A stretch of DNA of 5,895 nucleotides from Azonexaceae bacterium (GCA_009469665.1 SSTB01000246.1:1-5895), one strand, 5' to 3'. Shown: positions 1 through 5,895, counted from the first letter of the stretch. The notes: generated by a model from the letters alone, not told the origin. Program-made: numbers and translations.

Positions 1-735
1 CTGCGTGGGGAAGCGACCCTGCACAAGAAATTCGTCGAGGCCATACGTTATGCCAAAGAACGCGGGATCAGGGAGGTATCCACCCTGACCCACGGTGGCA
101 AGCTGACGCCGGAGTATTTCCGGCGGATTGCCGAAGCGGGTATCGACTGGATAACCATTTCCATTGACGGGGTTGGCGAAACCTACGAAGCGGTCCGCAA
201 GCCGCTGAAATTTGCCGACATGGTTGAAAAACTGAAGGCGATCAAGGCGATGAAGGAAGTCAACGGGTGGCTGCGCCCCGTGATCAAGGTTCAGGGAATC
301 TGGCCGGCGATCAGGGAAAATCCTCAGGCCTACTACGACACCTTTGCGCCGATCAGTGACCTGGTTGCCTTCAATCCCCTGATCGACTATCTCGGCAACG
401 ATACCCATATCGAGTATCTGGAAAATTTTTCATGTCCCCAGCAGTACCAGCGCCTGGTCATCGGTGCTGATGGACGCGTCATGAAGTGTTCCAATGACGA
501 GGAGAATCGCGAGGTCATCGGTGATGTCAGAACCGAAACCGTGCATCAGATCTGGCATGGCGACAAAATGCAGCAGATCCGGGAACAGCACAAGCGCCCG
601 CGTGGTTTCATGGAGAGCGCCGTCTGCCGCCGTTGTTACCTGCCACGCCTGACAAAGGACGAAGGGGCGTCAGTGGGGAACCGCACGTTCATCGTCCGCA
701 ACTACGTTCATCGCCTGCAATTGATTGGGAAATGA
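1..735 (+). CDS. Radical SAM protein with SPASM/twitch-like C-terminal domain (5' truncated)
   Basis: The reading frame is open from the first base, so the protein begins upstream; 244 residues of its C-terminal part are visible. The fragment opens with GEATLH (fragment residues 3-8), a version of the GEP-type motif that binds S-adenosylmethionine in radical SAM enzymes. ISIDG (53-57) matches a beta strand of the radical SAM barrel. The CxxxCxxC motif for the catalytic iron-sulfur cluster must lie upstream. The C-terminal part has four cysteines (about 145, 163, 209, 212) arranged as C-Pro, VMKC after a DG turn, and CRRC, with GDV and IW between them. This resembles a SPASM/twitch domain able to hold one auxiliary cluster; no further cysteine follows. 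Such proteins are common in surface-polysaccharide loci but their substrates are mostly unknown. The stop overlaps the next start by 4 bases (ATGA), which points to co-translation with the acyltransferase. Family assignment is firm; the reaction is unknown. Confidence 0.87.
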   Translation: MRGEATLHKKFVEAIRYAKERGIREVSTLTHGGKLTPEYFRRIAEAGIDWITISIDGVGETYEAVRKPLKFADMVEKLKAIKAMKEVNGWLRPVIKVQGIWPAIRENPQAYYDTFAPISDLVAFNPLIDYLGNDTHIEYLENFSCPQQYQRLVIGADGRVMKCSNDEENREVIGDVRTETVHQIWHGDKMQQIREQHKRPRGFMESAVCRRCYLPRLTKDEGASVGNRTFIVRNYVHRLQLIGK

Positions 736-1301
736 GAATGGGGTCGACTGTTGATCGGGCGTCCTACCGTAACCGTGGCGGACTCCTGCAACGCCTGATT
801 TCGGCCTACAAGGCTCGGCGATACTTCTCCGCCCGCGGCGACGGTATCGTGGTCAAACACAATGCGGAGTTTTGGCTTACCGAGAATGCGGTGCTGGAGG
901 TAGGCGACAACTGTACCATCCAGAATTACGCGTTCTTTCAACTCACGATGCCGAAGCCGGAAGTTTACATTGGTGCCAACTCTGTCATCGGTCGGCATTG
1001 CATGATCACGGCCAAGAACAAGATACGTATTGGAGACAATGTCCTGATGGGGGCCTACGTACAGGTTATCGACCACAATCATGGAATGGCTGCCGGTACG
1101 TTGATTCGTGATCAGCACGCGGAGATTGGTGAGGTAGTGATCGGGAACGATGTTTGGGTTGGCGCAGGTGCAAAAATTCTTTCCAATGTGCATATCGGCG
1201 ATGGGGCGATAATTGGGAGCAACGCGGTCGTTACTTCCGATATTCCGCCAAATTCGATTGCCGTTGGAGTACCGGCCAAAGTAATACGCCAGAGAGATTG
1301 A
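732..1301 (+). CDS. Left-handed beta-helix (hexapeptide repeat) acyltransferase, WbbJ/maltose acetyltransferase-like
   Basis: This 189-residue protein probably transfers an acetyl or other acyl group from acyl-CoA to a sugar hydroxyl or amine in the cytoplasm. Residues about 55-185 carry repeated hexapeptides of the [LIV]-G-x-x-x-x type (VGDNCTI, IGANSVIG, IGDNVLMG, IGNDVWVG, IGDGAIIG), which fold as a left-handed beta helix. DHNHG (114-118) fits the D-x-x-H active-site motif of this family, with His117 the likely catalytic base. The end, IAVGVPAKVI (176-185), is the usual C-terminal signature. The frame stays open upstream to a TTG at 633, but that region only shadows the radical SAM gene. 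ATG 732 is chosen because it forms an ATGA overlap with the preceding stop. ATG 738 is a close alternative with better-spaced GGGA (727-730). The sequence does not reveal the acceptor; context suggests an amino sugar or nonulosonate precursor. Confidence 0.9.
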   Translation: MRMGSTVDRASYRNRGGLLQRLISAYKARRYFSARGDGIVVKHNAEFWLTENAVLEVGDNCTIQNYAFFQLTMPKPEVYIGANSVIGRHCMITAKNKIRIGDNVLMGAYVQVIDHNHGMAAGTLIRDQHAEIGEVVIGNDVWVGAGAKILSNVHIGDGAIIGSNAVVTSDIPPNSIAVGVPAKVIRQRD

Positions 1302-1303
1302 TC

Positions 1304-2320
1304 ATGTTTCAGAACTATCGCGCTGACCGCTGCTACGTCATCGCTGAAATCGGTGGCAATTTCACGACCCTGGATGAAGCAGTGCGTCTCATTGATGCGG
1401 CAGCGGATTGCGGGGTTGATGCGGTCAAACTGCAGACGTATCGAGCTGAAACCGTTGCCAGCAAACTGGCCACTTTCGATATGGAAAACACCGGGGTGGC
1501 CTCGCAGTTTGAGCTGTTCAAGCGATATGCGATCGATGCCGACATGCATGAGCGCGTCTTCAAGTACGCCGAAGGGAAGGGCCTGGACTGGTTTTCTACG
1601 CCTTCGCACGAAAGCGATCTCGAGTTACTTGAAGGCTTGGGGGTTGGTGCCCACAAGATCGGCTCGGATGATGCCGTGAATCTCCCCTTTCTCAGGGCTG
1701 TCGCGCGGGCTGGCAAGCCGATGCTGCTTTCCACCGGAATGTGTACCTTGGATGAGGTGCGGGAATCGGTGGATGCCATTCTGGGGGAAGGAAACGAAAA
1801 TCTCATCCTGCTACACGCTGTGACCAGCTATCCTACTCACCCGGAAAATGTCAATCTGCGGGCGATGCAGACCTTGATGGCCGAATTTCCGCGATTGGCT
1901 ATTGGTTATTCAGACCATACGCTCTCGCCGGTGGCCTGCCTTTGTGCGGTAGCGATGGGAGCACGTGTTATCGAGCGGCATTTCACCTACGACAAGAAGG
2001 CTGACGGTCCAGATCACAGGCTGTCAGCCGACCCCGCCGAGATGAAGTGGCTGGTGGAAGCTGTACGAGCCTTTGAAATCATGCGCGGGAGCGGCATCAA
2101 GCGGCCTGCCGACAGCGAACGGACGACACGCCGGAACAACCGGAAGAGCCTGGTGGTCACCCGCAAGGTATTGGCTGGTCAGCGCCTTGGAATTGGTGAT
2201 GTGGCGGTCAAGCGCCCTGGTTACGGTATTCCGCCAAAGTACAGTGACCAGGTTCTTGGGCGAGCCGTTGCCCGTGATCTGGACGAGGACGCGGTCCTGA
2301 CGTGGGAAGACCTGGCATGA
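1304..2320 (+). CDS. NeuB-family nonulosonic acid synthase (sialic/legionaminic/pseudaminic acid synthase-like)
   Basis: The enzyme should condense phosphoenolpyruvate with a six-carbon N-acyl amino sugar to give a nine-carbon alpha-keto acid. At 338 residues it matches the family (about 335-350). The TIM barrel spans about 10-260: AEIGGNF (14-20), DAVKLQ (39-44), KIGSDD (118-123), LSTGM (142-146), SYP (175-177), GYSDHT (201-206), ERHFTYDK (224-231) and GPDH (235-238). His205 and His226 are 21 residues apart, the same spacing as the metal-binding His215 and His236 of Neisseria meningitidis NeuB. A SAF (antifreeze-like) domain fills about 279-338; Arg304 in RPGYGIPP sits where the N-acyl-contacting Arg314 of that enzyme would fall with the same offset. 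Phe20 replaces the usual His in the EIGxNH motif. The start is ATG 1304, two bases after the previous stop, with GAGAGA at 1292-1297. The exact substrate cannot be read from the sequence, so no neuB, pseI or legI symbol is given. Confidence 0.93.
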   Translation: MFQNYRADRCYVIAEIGGNFTTLDEAVRLIDAAADCGVDAVKLQTYRAETVASKLATFDMENTGVASQFELFKRYAIDADMHERVFKYAEGKGLDWFSTPSHESDLELLEGLGVGAHKIGSDDAVNLPFLRAVARAGKPMLLSTGMCTLDEVRESVDAILGEGNENLILLHAVTSYPTHPENVNLRAMQTLMAEFPRLAIGYSDHTLSPVACLCAVAMGARVIERHFTYDKKADGPDHRLSADPAEMKWLVEAVRAFEIMRGSGIKRPADSERTTRRNNRKSLVVTRKVLAGQRLGIGDVAVKRPGYGIPPKYSDQVLGRAVARDLDEDAVLTWEDLA

Positions 2321-2979
2321 GCCTCGGCATCGTCATCCAAGCGAGGATGGGTTCGACCCGCCTGCCGGGCAAGGTGCTCAGGCCCATTGCCGGCAAGGCG
2401 CTACTTGACCACGTACTTGGCAGGCTGGGTGATTTTAGGCGTGATGCTGGCATCGTGGTCGCGACCTCCTCCCTTGCTCAGGATGATGCCATCGAAGCCC
2501 ATTGCCGAAGCCGAGTCGCGTGTTTCCGGGGCAGTGAACAGGACGTCCTGGACCGTTATTTCCGGTGTGCGTCGGCATACGGGTTTGAGCACGTCGTCAG
2601 GCTGACTGCCGACAACCCATTTACCGATATCGAAGAACTGGAACGCTTGGTGGATTTTCATTGTATGGGTGGTTACGACTATACCCATTCATTTGGGATG
2701 ATGCCGCTGGGTGTCGGAGCCGAGGTGTTTACGTTCGAAGCCCTGGCTGCGAGTCATCGGGAAGGCATGGCTCCCAATCATCGGGAACACGTCAATGAAT
2801 TCATCCAGGAAAATCCGCAGCGTTTTTGCATTGGCGTACTTGACGTGCCTATGGCCAAGCGGGCCCCGGAATTGCGCATGACCGTCGATACCCAGGAAGA
2901 CTATGAACGTGCTTGCCGATTGGCAGAGCTGGCTGTGCCCAAATGGCAGACTACCGTCGGAGCGATTGCGGCTTGCTAG
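2317..2979 (+). CDS. SpsF-type cytidylyltransferase (CMP-nonulosonate synthetase candidate)
   Basis: This 220-residue protein is a nucleotidyltransferase-fold enzyme of the SpsF group (COG1861-type). It probably activates the sugar acid made by the preceding gene as its CMP derivative. The N-terminal nucleotide-binding signature is QARMGSTRLPGKVL (8-21). It is followed by the group's hallmark GSEQDVLDRY (72-81), then RLTADNPFTD (95-104), where Asp residues would bind the metal, EHVNEFI (157-163) and RMTVDTQEDY (187-196). Classical NeuA/PseF enzymes instead begin with a PARGGSK-type motif, so this is the SpsF branch. The start chosen is ATG 2317, which overlaps the NeuB stop as ATGA and has GGGAAG at 2304-2309 seven bases upstream. 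An in-frame GTG at 2302 would add five residues that do not fit the family. The CMP-sugar role rests on gene context (NeuB before, SpsG after), not on a residue that fixes cytidine specificity. Confidence 0.88.
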   Translation: MSLGIVIQARMGSTRLPGKVLRPIAGKALLDHVLGRLGDFRRDAGIVVATSSLAQDDAIEAHCRSRVACFRGSEQDVLDRYFRCASAYGFEHVVRLTADNPFTDIEELERLVDFHCMGGYDYTHSFGMMPLGVGAEVFTFEALAASHREGMAPNHREHVNEFIQENPQRFCIGVLDVPMAKRAPELRMTVDTQEDYERACRLAELAVPKWQTTVGAIAAC

Positions 2980-3950
2980 CGCTGTGTGTTGAAAGCTCGC
3001 ACGCGCGTGGCATGGGGCACCTGTTTCGCGCACTCAACCTGGCTGATGGCATGAGGTTACGTGGATGGTCGTCATTCGTCTTCCTTATCAATGCCCATGA
3101 ACCGGCGCTTGCGCTCCTGGCGGAGCATGGTCATAGGTATGAGGTCGTTGGGTTGGACAACGGTACTGATTGGGAGCAGGAAGCAATTCAGCGCCTGGGT
3201 ATACGGATCTGGATCGATGACCGGCTGAATACCGACCTTGGCCATGGCCACGCAGTGAAGGCAGCGGGAGTTCCATGGGTCACCTTTGACGATCGGGGGC
3301 CTGGCGCTGCCTTGGCCGACCTGAATATCGCAGCGCTGGTTTTCGAGGAACCGGCCTCCTTGCCGGGGCGCCGAGTATTGCAAGGACCTGATTACCTGAT
3401 CCTTAACCCGGAGATCGCTCGTTTCCAGCGTGTTCGAAAGGACGTGCAATCCCTCGTGGTAACCATGGGTGGCAGCGATACCTACGGGGTGACTGTGGAG
3501 GTCGTGAAAAAATTGGCGGCGTCCGGCAGGAGGGCGACAATCATCGTCGGCCCAGGCTTTGCTCATTGGACGGGACTCGAAGCCGTGCTGACGCCGGATT
3601 TCTTGGTCAGGTGCGGCGTGTCCTCGTTGATCGCCGAATTCAGCAGGCATGATCTAGCTATTACCGGGGGCGGGGTGACTCCCTTTGAAGCGGCGGCATC
3701 GGGCCTGCCGTGCATTGTCATCGCTAACGAGGACTTCGAAGTGCCCGTCGGAAAAGCACTGGAAGGTCTCGGTGTTGCCAGGTTCGCTGGCCATTACGCT
3801 GCAGTGGACTGGGCCAGTCTGGATGAGACGATGGCGGTTGAGCCCATGAGCCGGGCTGGGCTGGCGCGGATCGGTCTGGGGGGCAGGGAGCGGGTTCTCG
3901 ATGCCATCGGTGCCTTCCGGGACGGAGACAAATGGCCACGACCGCAGTAA
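2943..3950 (+). CDS. PseG/SpsG-like nucleotide-sugar hydrolase (GT-B-like fold)
   Basis: PseG enzymes cleave UDP from a UDP-diacetamido-trideoxyhexose to free the sugar for the NeuB-type synthase. This protein has the family's two-lobed GT-B-like plan. The N-lobe has GMGHLFRALNLA (23-34), in which His26 corresponds to the His of the G-x-GH-x-x-R motif used in catalysis. The linker region shows FDDRG (115-119) and YLILNPE (151-157). The C-lobe has VTMGGSD (173-179) and AITGGGVTPFEAAASGLP (239-256), the nucleotide-binding signature with Glu249. The usual Asn-Gln pair after this block is not evident: ANEDFEV (261-267) stands there. Length is 335 residues from ATG 2943, longer than Campylobacter PseG (about 274). 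ATG 2943 lies 37 bases inside the upstream gene and has no clear ribosome site. TTG 2973, preceded by GGAG, would start the protein at MLALCVESS and fits homologues well. Hydrolase versus transferase activity cannot be settled from sequence. Confidence 0.83.
   Translation: MADYRRSDCGLLALCVESSHARGMGHLFRALNLADGMRLRGWSSFVFLINAHEPALALLAEHGHRYEVVGLDNGTDWEQEAIQRLGIRIWIDDRLNTDLGHGHAVKAAGVPWVTFDDRGPGAALADLNIAALVFEEPASLPGRRVLQGPDYLILNPEIARFQRVRKDVQSLVVTMGGSDTYGVTVEVVKKLAASGRRATIIVGPGFAHWTGLEAVLTPDFLVRCGVSSLIAEFSRHDLAITGGGVTPFEAAASGLPCIVIANEDFEVPVGKALEGLGVARFAGHYAAVDWASLDETMAVEPMSRAGLARIGLGGRERVLDAIGAFRDGDKWPRPQ
2959..2962 (+). promoter_or_regulatory. Possible ribosome binding site favouring a TTG start at 2973
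   Basis: GGAG lies 10 bases before an in-frame TTG at 2973. The alternative ATG at 2943 has only CTGTGCCCAA in the expected position. A TTG start would shorten the SpsG-like protein by 10 residues, put the conserved first strand at its N terminus, and cut the overlap with the previous gene from 37 to 7 bases. This is inference from spacing and family architecture only. Confidence 0.35.
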
Positions 3951-4633
3951 TTCATCAGCCGGACTTCCTACCGTACCTCGGGTTTTTTCACCGATTCCTG
4001 CAGGCGGACATCTATCTGGTTCTTGACCACGTTCAGTTCGTGAACGGCACTTCCAAGGCTTGGACGCACCGCGACAAGATTAAGACTTCCAAGGGAGTTC
4101 AGTGGCTTAGCGTGAGTGTGAACAAGGTGCCGCGAGACACTCCCATCAATCAGGTGACCCTTTCGACGACGGTGGAATGGCGCGAAGCCAACCTGCACCT
4201 GCTCGAGGCCAACTACCGGAGAGCCCCATACTTCGGCGAAATGATGCCTTACGTTCGCCAGCTTTATTCCGAACCCGCAAAAGGCTTGGCGGAATTCAAC
4301 ATCAAGTCGATCCGCATACTCATGGAATTGCTGGATGTCGAGCGTCCGATGATCTTCTCCAGTTCGCTCAACCCGCAGGGGGCGAAGAACGAGTTGCTCA
4401 TCGACCTCTTGCGCAAGGTAGGCGCAGGGCGCTACTTGTCCGGCGTGGGAGCAAGGGATTACATGGACGAGTTGCTCTTCGCGGCGGCGGGTATCGAGGT
4501 GCTTTGGCAGGATTTCCGGCATCCGGTTTATCCCCAACTCCACGGGACATTCGAGCCGTATCTGAGTAGTGTCGATGTGCTGTTCAACTGCGGCATTGAT
4601 CGATCACGCAGGCTGTTAAGGGGGGAGGAATGA
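3932..4633 (+). CDS. WbqC-family protein
   Basis: This 233-residue protein belongs to the WbqC-like family, which recurs in O-antigen and other surface-glycan clusters and has no settled biochemical function. The N terminus carries the family's main signature IHQPDFLPYLGFF (7-19), then LDHVQF (31-36), HRDKIKT (46-52) and WLSVSV (58-63). Further blocks are YLSGVGARDYMD (168-179), a conserved HPVYPQ (197-202), and SSVDVLFNCG (212-221) near the C terminus. The cluster of His, Asp, Gln and Asn near the N terminus looks catalytic rather than structural, but this is a guess. There is no signal peptide or membrane segment, so it should be cytoplasmic. The start is ATG 3932, 19 bases inside the preceding gene, with GGAG at 3924-3927. 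Placement between the sugar hydrolase and a deacetylase suggests a step in tailoring the amino sugar. Family assignment is strong; the role is open. Confidence 0.9.
   Translation: MATTAVIHQPDFLPYLGFFHRFLQADIYLVLDHVQFVNGTSKAWTHRDKIKTSKGVQWLSVSVNKVPRDTPINQVTLSTTVEWREANLHLLEANYRRAPYFGEMMPYVRQLYSEPAKGLAEFNIKSIRILMELLDVERPMIFSSSLNPQGAKNELLIDLLRKVGAGRYLSGVGARDYMDELLFAAAGIEVLWQDFRHPVYPQLHGTFEPYLSSVDVLFNCGIDRSRRLLRGEE
4618..4629 (+). promoter_or_regulatory. Purine-rich ribosome binding region of the PIG-L gene
   Basis: An unbroken 12-base purine run (AAGGGGGGAGGA-like) ends directly at ATG 4630. The AGGA core is too close to the start to be used alone, but the 5' AAGG part lies about eight bases away. 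It sits within the last codons of the WbqC gene, so the site belongs to a translationally coupled junction (ATGA overlap). Confidence 0.5.
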
Positions 4634-5262
4634 ACATACTTGCGATTGGCGCCCATTTCGATGACGTGGAGCTGGGGTGTGGTGGTGCCCTCGCCCGGCA
4701 TGCGGCCGCGGGGGACAACGTCTATGTATTTGTGGCGACCGTGTCCGGCTTCTCCAACCAGTACGCCCAGGCGGTGCGCTCAAGCGACATTGCGCTGGCC
4801 GAGGCGCAGGCGGCGATGAAGATCCTTGGCGTGAAGGAACTGATCTGCGGCAACTTCAAGACACTAGAAGTTGAATTCGTAGACACACTGAACGTCCAGA
4901 TTCTCCGGATCGTCGAGGAGAAGAAGGTCGACAAGGTATATACGCACTGGACGGGGGACATTCATCATGACCACCAGGCAGTTGCGCGCGCTTCCCTGCA
5001 CAGTTGCCGCCACGTTTCCTGTTTGCTGATGTACCGCAGCAACTGGTATCACTCCACGCAGGATTTTCGGGGTAACTTTTACGTCGACATCACTGCGAAC
5101 TGGGCAACCAAGGAAAGCGCCATTCGTGCCCACGAATCCGAAATGGAGCGTACCGGCTCCCGCTGGATAAGCTTCTTCCGGAACGAGGCGGAAAATGCGG
5201 GGCAGCGAATCGGCGTGCAATATGCCGAAGTCTTCGAGGTGGTGAAGTGGCTGGAGCGGTGA
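4630..5262 (+). CDS. PIG-L/LmbE-family zinc deacetylase
   Basis: PIG-L proteins are zinc-dependent hydrolases that remove N-acetyl groups from amino sugars (for example GlcNAc-PI, MshB and BshB substrates). The 210-residue protein has the N-terminal zinc motif AHFDDVELGCGG (8-19), with His8 and Asp11 or Asp12 as likely ligand and general base. The Pro of the typical AHPDD is replaced by Phe9. The third ligand region is DIHHDHQAV (110-118), with His115 the likely zinc ligand. An Arg-x7-Glu helix around 50-58 and ILGV (65-68) also fit the family. There is no export signal, so it acts in the cytoplasm, probably on a nucleotide sugar or free sugar acid. The start ATG 4630 overlaps the WbqC stop by 4 bases (ATGA). 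Its neighbours suggest that it strips an acyl group that one of the two acyltransferases then replaces; this is inference. A role in another substrate class (such as a thiol or lipid amino sugar) is less likely here. Confidence 0.9.
   Translation: MNILAIGAHFDDVELGCGGALARHAAAGDNVYVFVATVSGFSNQYAQAVRSSDIALAEAQAAMKILGVKELICGNFKTLEVEFVDTLNVQILRIVEEKKVDKVYTHWTGDIHHDHQAVARASLHSCRHVSCLLMYRSNWYHSTQDFRGNFYVDITANWATKESAIRAHESEMERTGSRWISFFRNEAENAGQRIGVQYAEVFEVVKWLER
5236..5239 (+). promoter_or_regulatory. Possible ribosome binding site supporting GTG 5247
   Basis: GAGG ends seven bases before GTG 5247. The other candidate, GTG 5259, forms a GTGA overlap with the previous stop but has GGAG only two bases upstream, which is too close. 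Spacing therefore favours 5247; the ATGA-style junctions elsewhere in this operon favour 5259. Confidence 0.35.
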
Positions 5263-5804
5263 GTTTCTACTCCTGGTTTTGCAGCCGTTTTGAGCGATTC
5301 CTGGGAAAATTACGCATTCTCCATTTCCGTCTGCTCGGGGTGAAAATCGGCCGGGGTTGCCACATCGAGCGTGGCGTGATCATTCGGGGGGCGGTTGAAA
5401 TTGGAGATCGAACAAATATCGGAGCTTATTCATATCTAAGCACCGCATTGGGCGGACGCCTGCTTATTGGTAACGACTGTCATGTTGGCAAGCTGAATCA
5501 ATTGGGTTCGGGTGGCAGCGTGGTAAGCATAGGAGATCACTGCATCTTCGCCGCTTACGTCCAAGTTACCGACGCCATACACGAATTCCGCAACCGGGAG
5601 TTATGCATCATCAAGGCCCCTGTATTGGCCTCCTCTGTTTCTATCGCCCCAAACGTCTGGTTGGGATCCGGAGTCATGGTGATGACGGGGGTGGCCATCG
5701 GCGAGGGGGCTGTCATTGGTGCGCAGTCATTGGTTCGGGAATCGGTGCCTCCCTTTGCGATTGCTGTCGGGACTCCGGCCAGGGTTGTGAGTTATCGGGA
5801 GTAA
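5247..5804 (+). CDS. Second left-handed beta-helix (hexapeptide repeat) acyltransferase
   Basis: This 185-residue protein is a second predicted acyl-CoA-dependent sugar O- or N-acyltransferase. After a basic, hydrophobic N-terminal helix (about 5-32), hexapeptide repeats run from about 33 to 180: VKIGRGCHI, VEIGDRTNIGA, LLIGNDCHVG, VSIGDHCIFA, VSIAPNVWLG and VAIGEGAVIG. VTDAIHEF (107-114) gives the D-x-x-H active-site spacing, with His112 the likely base. The protein ends with FAIAVGTPARVV (170-181), the same closing signature as the acyltransferase at 732-1301. The two share overall plan but differ at the N terminus and around the active site (DAIHEF versus DHNHG), so they probably act on different positions or acceptors. 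The GTG start at 5247 overlaps the deacetylase gene by 16 bases; GTG 5259 would shorten it by four residues. It is the last clear gene of the operon in this window. Confidence 0.88.
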   Translation: MAGAVSFYSWFCSRFERFLGKLRILHFRLLGVKIGRGCHIERGVIIRGAVEIGDRTNIGAYSYLSTALGGRLLIGNDCHVGKLNQLGSGGSVVSIGDHCIFAAYVQVTDAIHEFRNRELCIIKAPVLASSVSIAPNVWLGSGVMVMTGVAIGEGAVIGAQSLVRESVPPFAIAVGTPARVVSYRE

Positions 5805-5895
5805 ATGGCATATAGCCATGGCGGATTTCATCGTATTTCCAACTGCCTGAACGAGCAACAAACGTGTCTGCGACCCGGAATAATTTACTTGCCAA
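5805..5895 (+). other. Downstream stretch with an unassigned open frame running off the window
   Basis: An ATG directly after the TAA of the acyltransferase opens a frame that has no stop for 30 codons up to the edge. Its translation (starting MAYSHGGFHRIS) resembles no family I know, and no ribosome site stands out beyond the GGGAG just before the stop. The first 15 bases form a short inverted repeat (ATGGC, five-base loop, GCCAT) without a following T run, so it is not a convincing terminator. The stretch could be the start of the next operon gene or simply a spacer before one. Confidence 0.2.

Noticed and set aside
633..731. Upstream extension of the first acyltransferase from TTG 633
   Set aside because: The added residues are a frame shadow of the radical SAM C terminus, show no acyltransferase character, and would create a 103-base overlap.
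1154..1303. Upstream extension of the NeuB-like gene from TTG 1154
   Set aside because: It lies fully inside the acyltransferase gene; ATG 1304 places the conserved YVIAEIG strand at the usual distance from the N terminus.
3238..3247. Palindrome GGCCATGGCC as an operator site
   Set aside because: It lies inside the SpsG-like coding sequence, is explained by ordinary codons, and has no second copy nearby.
5805..5819. Inverted repeat ATGGC-ATATA-GCCAT as a terminator
   Set aside because: The stem is only five base pairs and no T run follows it.
5713..5895. Minus-strand open frame covering the 3' end of the window
   Set aside because: It is antisense to the end of the acyltransferase, shows no recognisable motif, and only its 5' third lies outside the coding gene.
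1..5895. tRNA, rRNA, CRISPR array, insertion sequence or riboswitch
   Set aside because: No cloverleaf, repeat-spacer pattern, transposase motif or long noncoding leader was seen; coding sequence fills the window up to 5804.

Overview
The window is a tightly packed, single-direction (+ strand) stretch of a carbohydrate-modification operon, probably from a proteobacterium. GC content looks moderately high by eye, and starts are mainly ATG and GTG with Shine-Dalgarno-like purine runs. No marker gene fixes the taxon. A betaproteobacterium-like host is only a guess.

Layout. Bases 1-735 are the 3' part of a radical SAM protein with a cysteine-bearing C-terminal (SPASM/twitch-like) domain; its CxxxCxxC cluster site lies upstream of the window. 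It is followed by a left-handed beta-helix acyltransferase (732-1301), a NeuB-family nonulosonate synthase with a C-terminal SAF domain (1304-2320), an SpsF-type cytidylyltransferase (2317-2979), and a PseG/SpsG-type nucleotide-sugar hydrolase or GT-B-like protein (about 2943-3950). Then come a WbqC-family protein (3932-4633), a PIG-L/LmbE-type deacetylase (4630-5262) and a second beta-helix acyltransferase (5247-5804). The last 91 bases hold no recognisable gene; one uncharacterised open frame runs off the edge.

How the genes fit together. The trio NeuB-SpsF-SpsG has the same order as spsE-spsF-spsG of the Bacillus subtilis spore-coat polysaccharide operon. It covers the late steps of a sialic-acid-like (nonulosonic acid) pathway: release of the free sugar from its nucleotide, condensation with phosphoenolpyruvate, and CMP activation. 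The deacetylase and two acyltransferases suggest that the sugar's N- or O-acyl groups are edited. The usual early enzymes (dehydratase, aminotransferase) and a glycosyltransferase are not in the window and would be expected in the flanks. The product could decorate O-antigen, capsule or flagellin; the window cannot decide which.

Every junction between genes is an overlap or a 2-base gap, so there is no room for internal promoters outside coding sequence. The genes are probably co-transcribed and translationally coupled.
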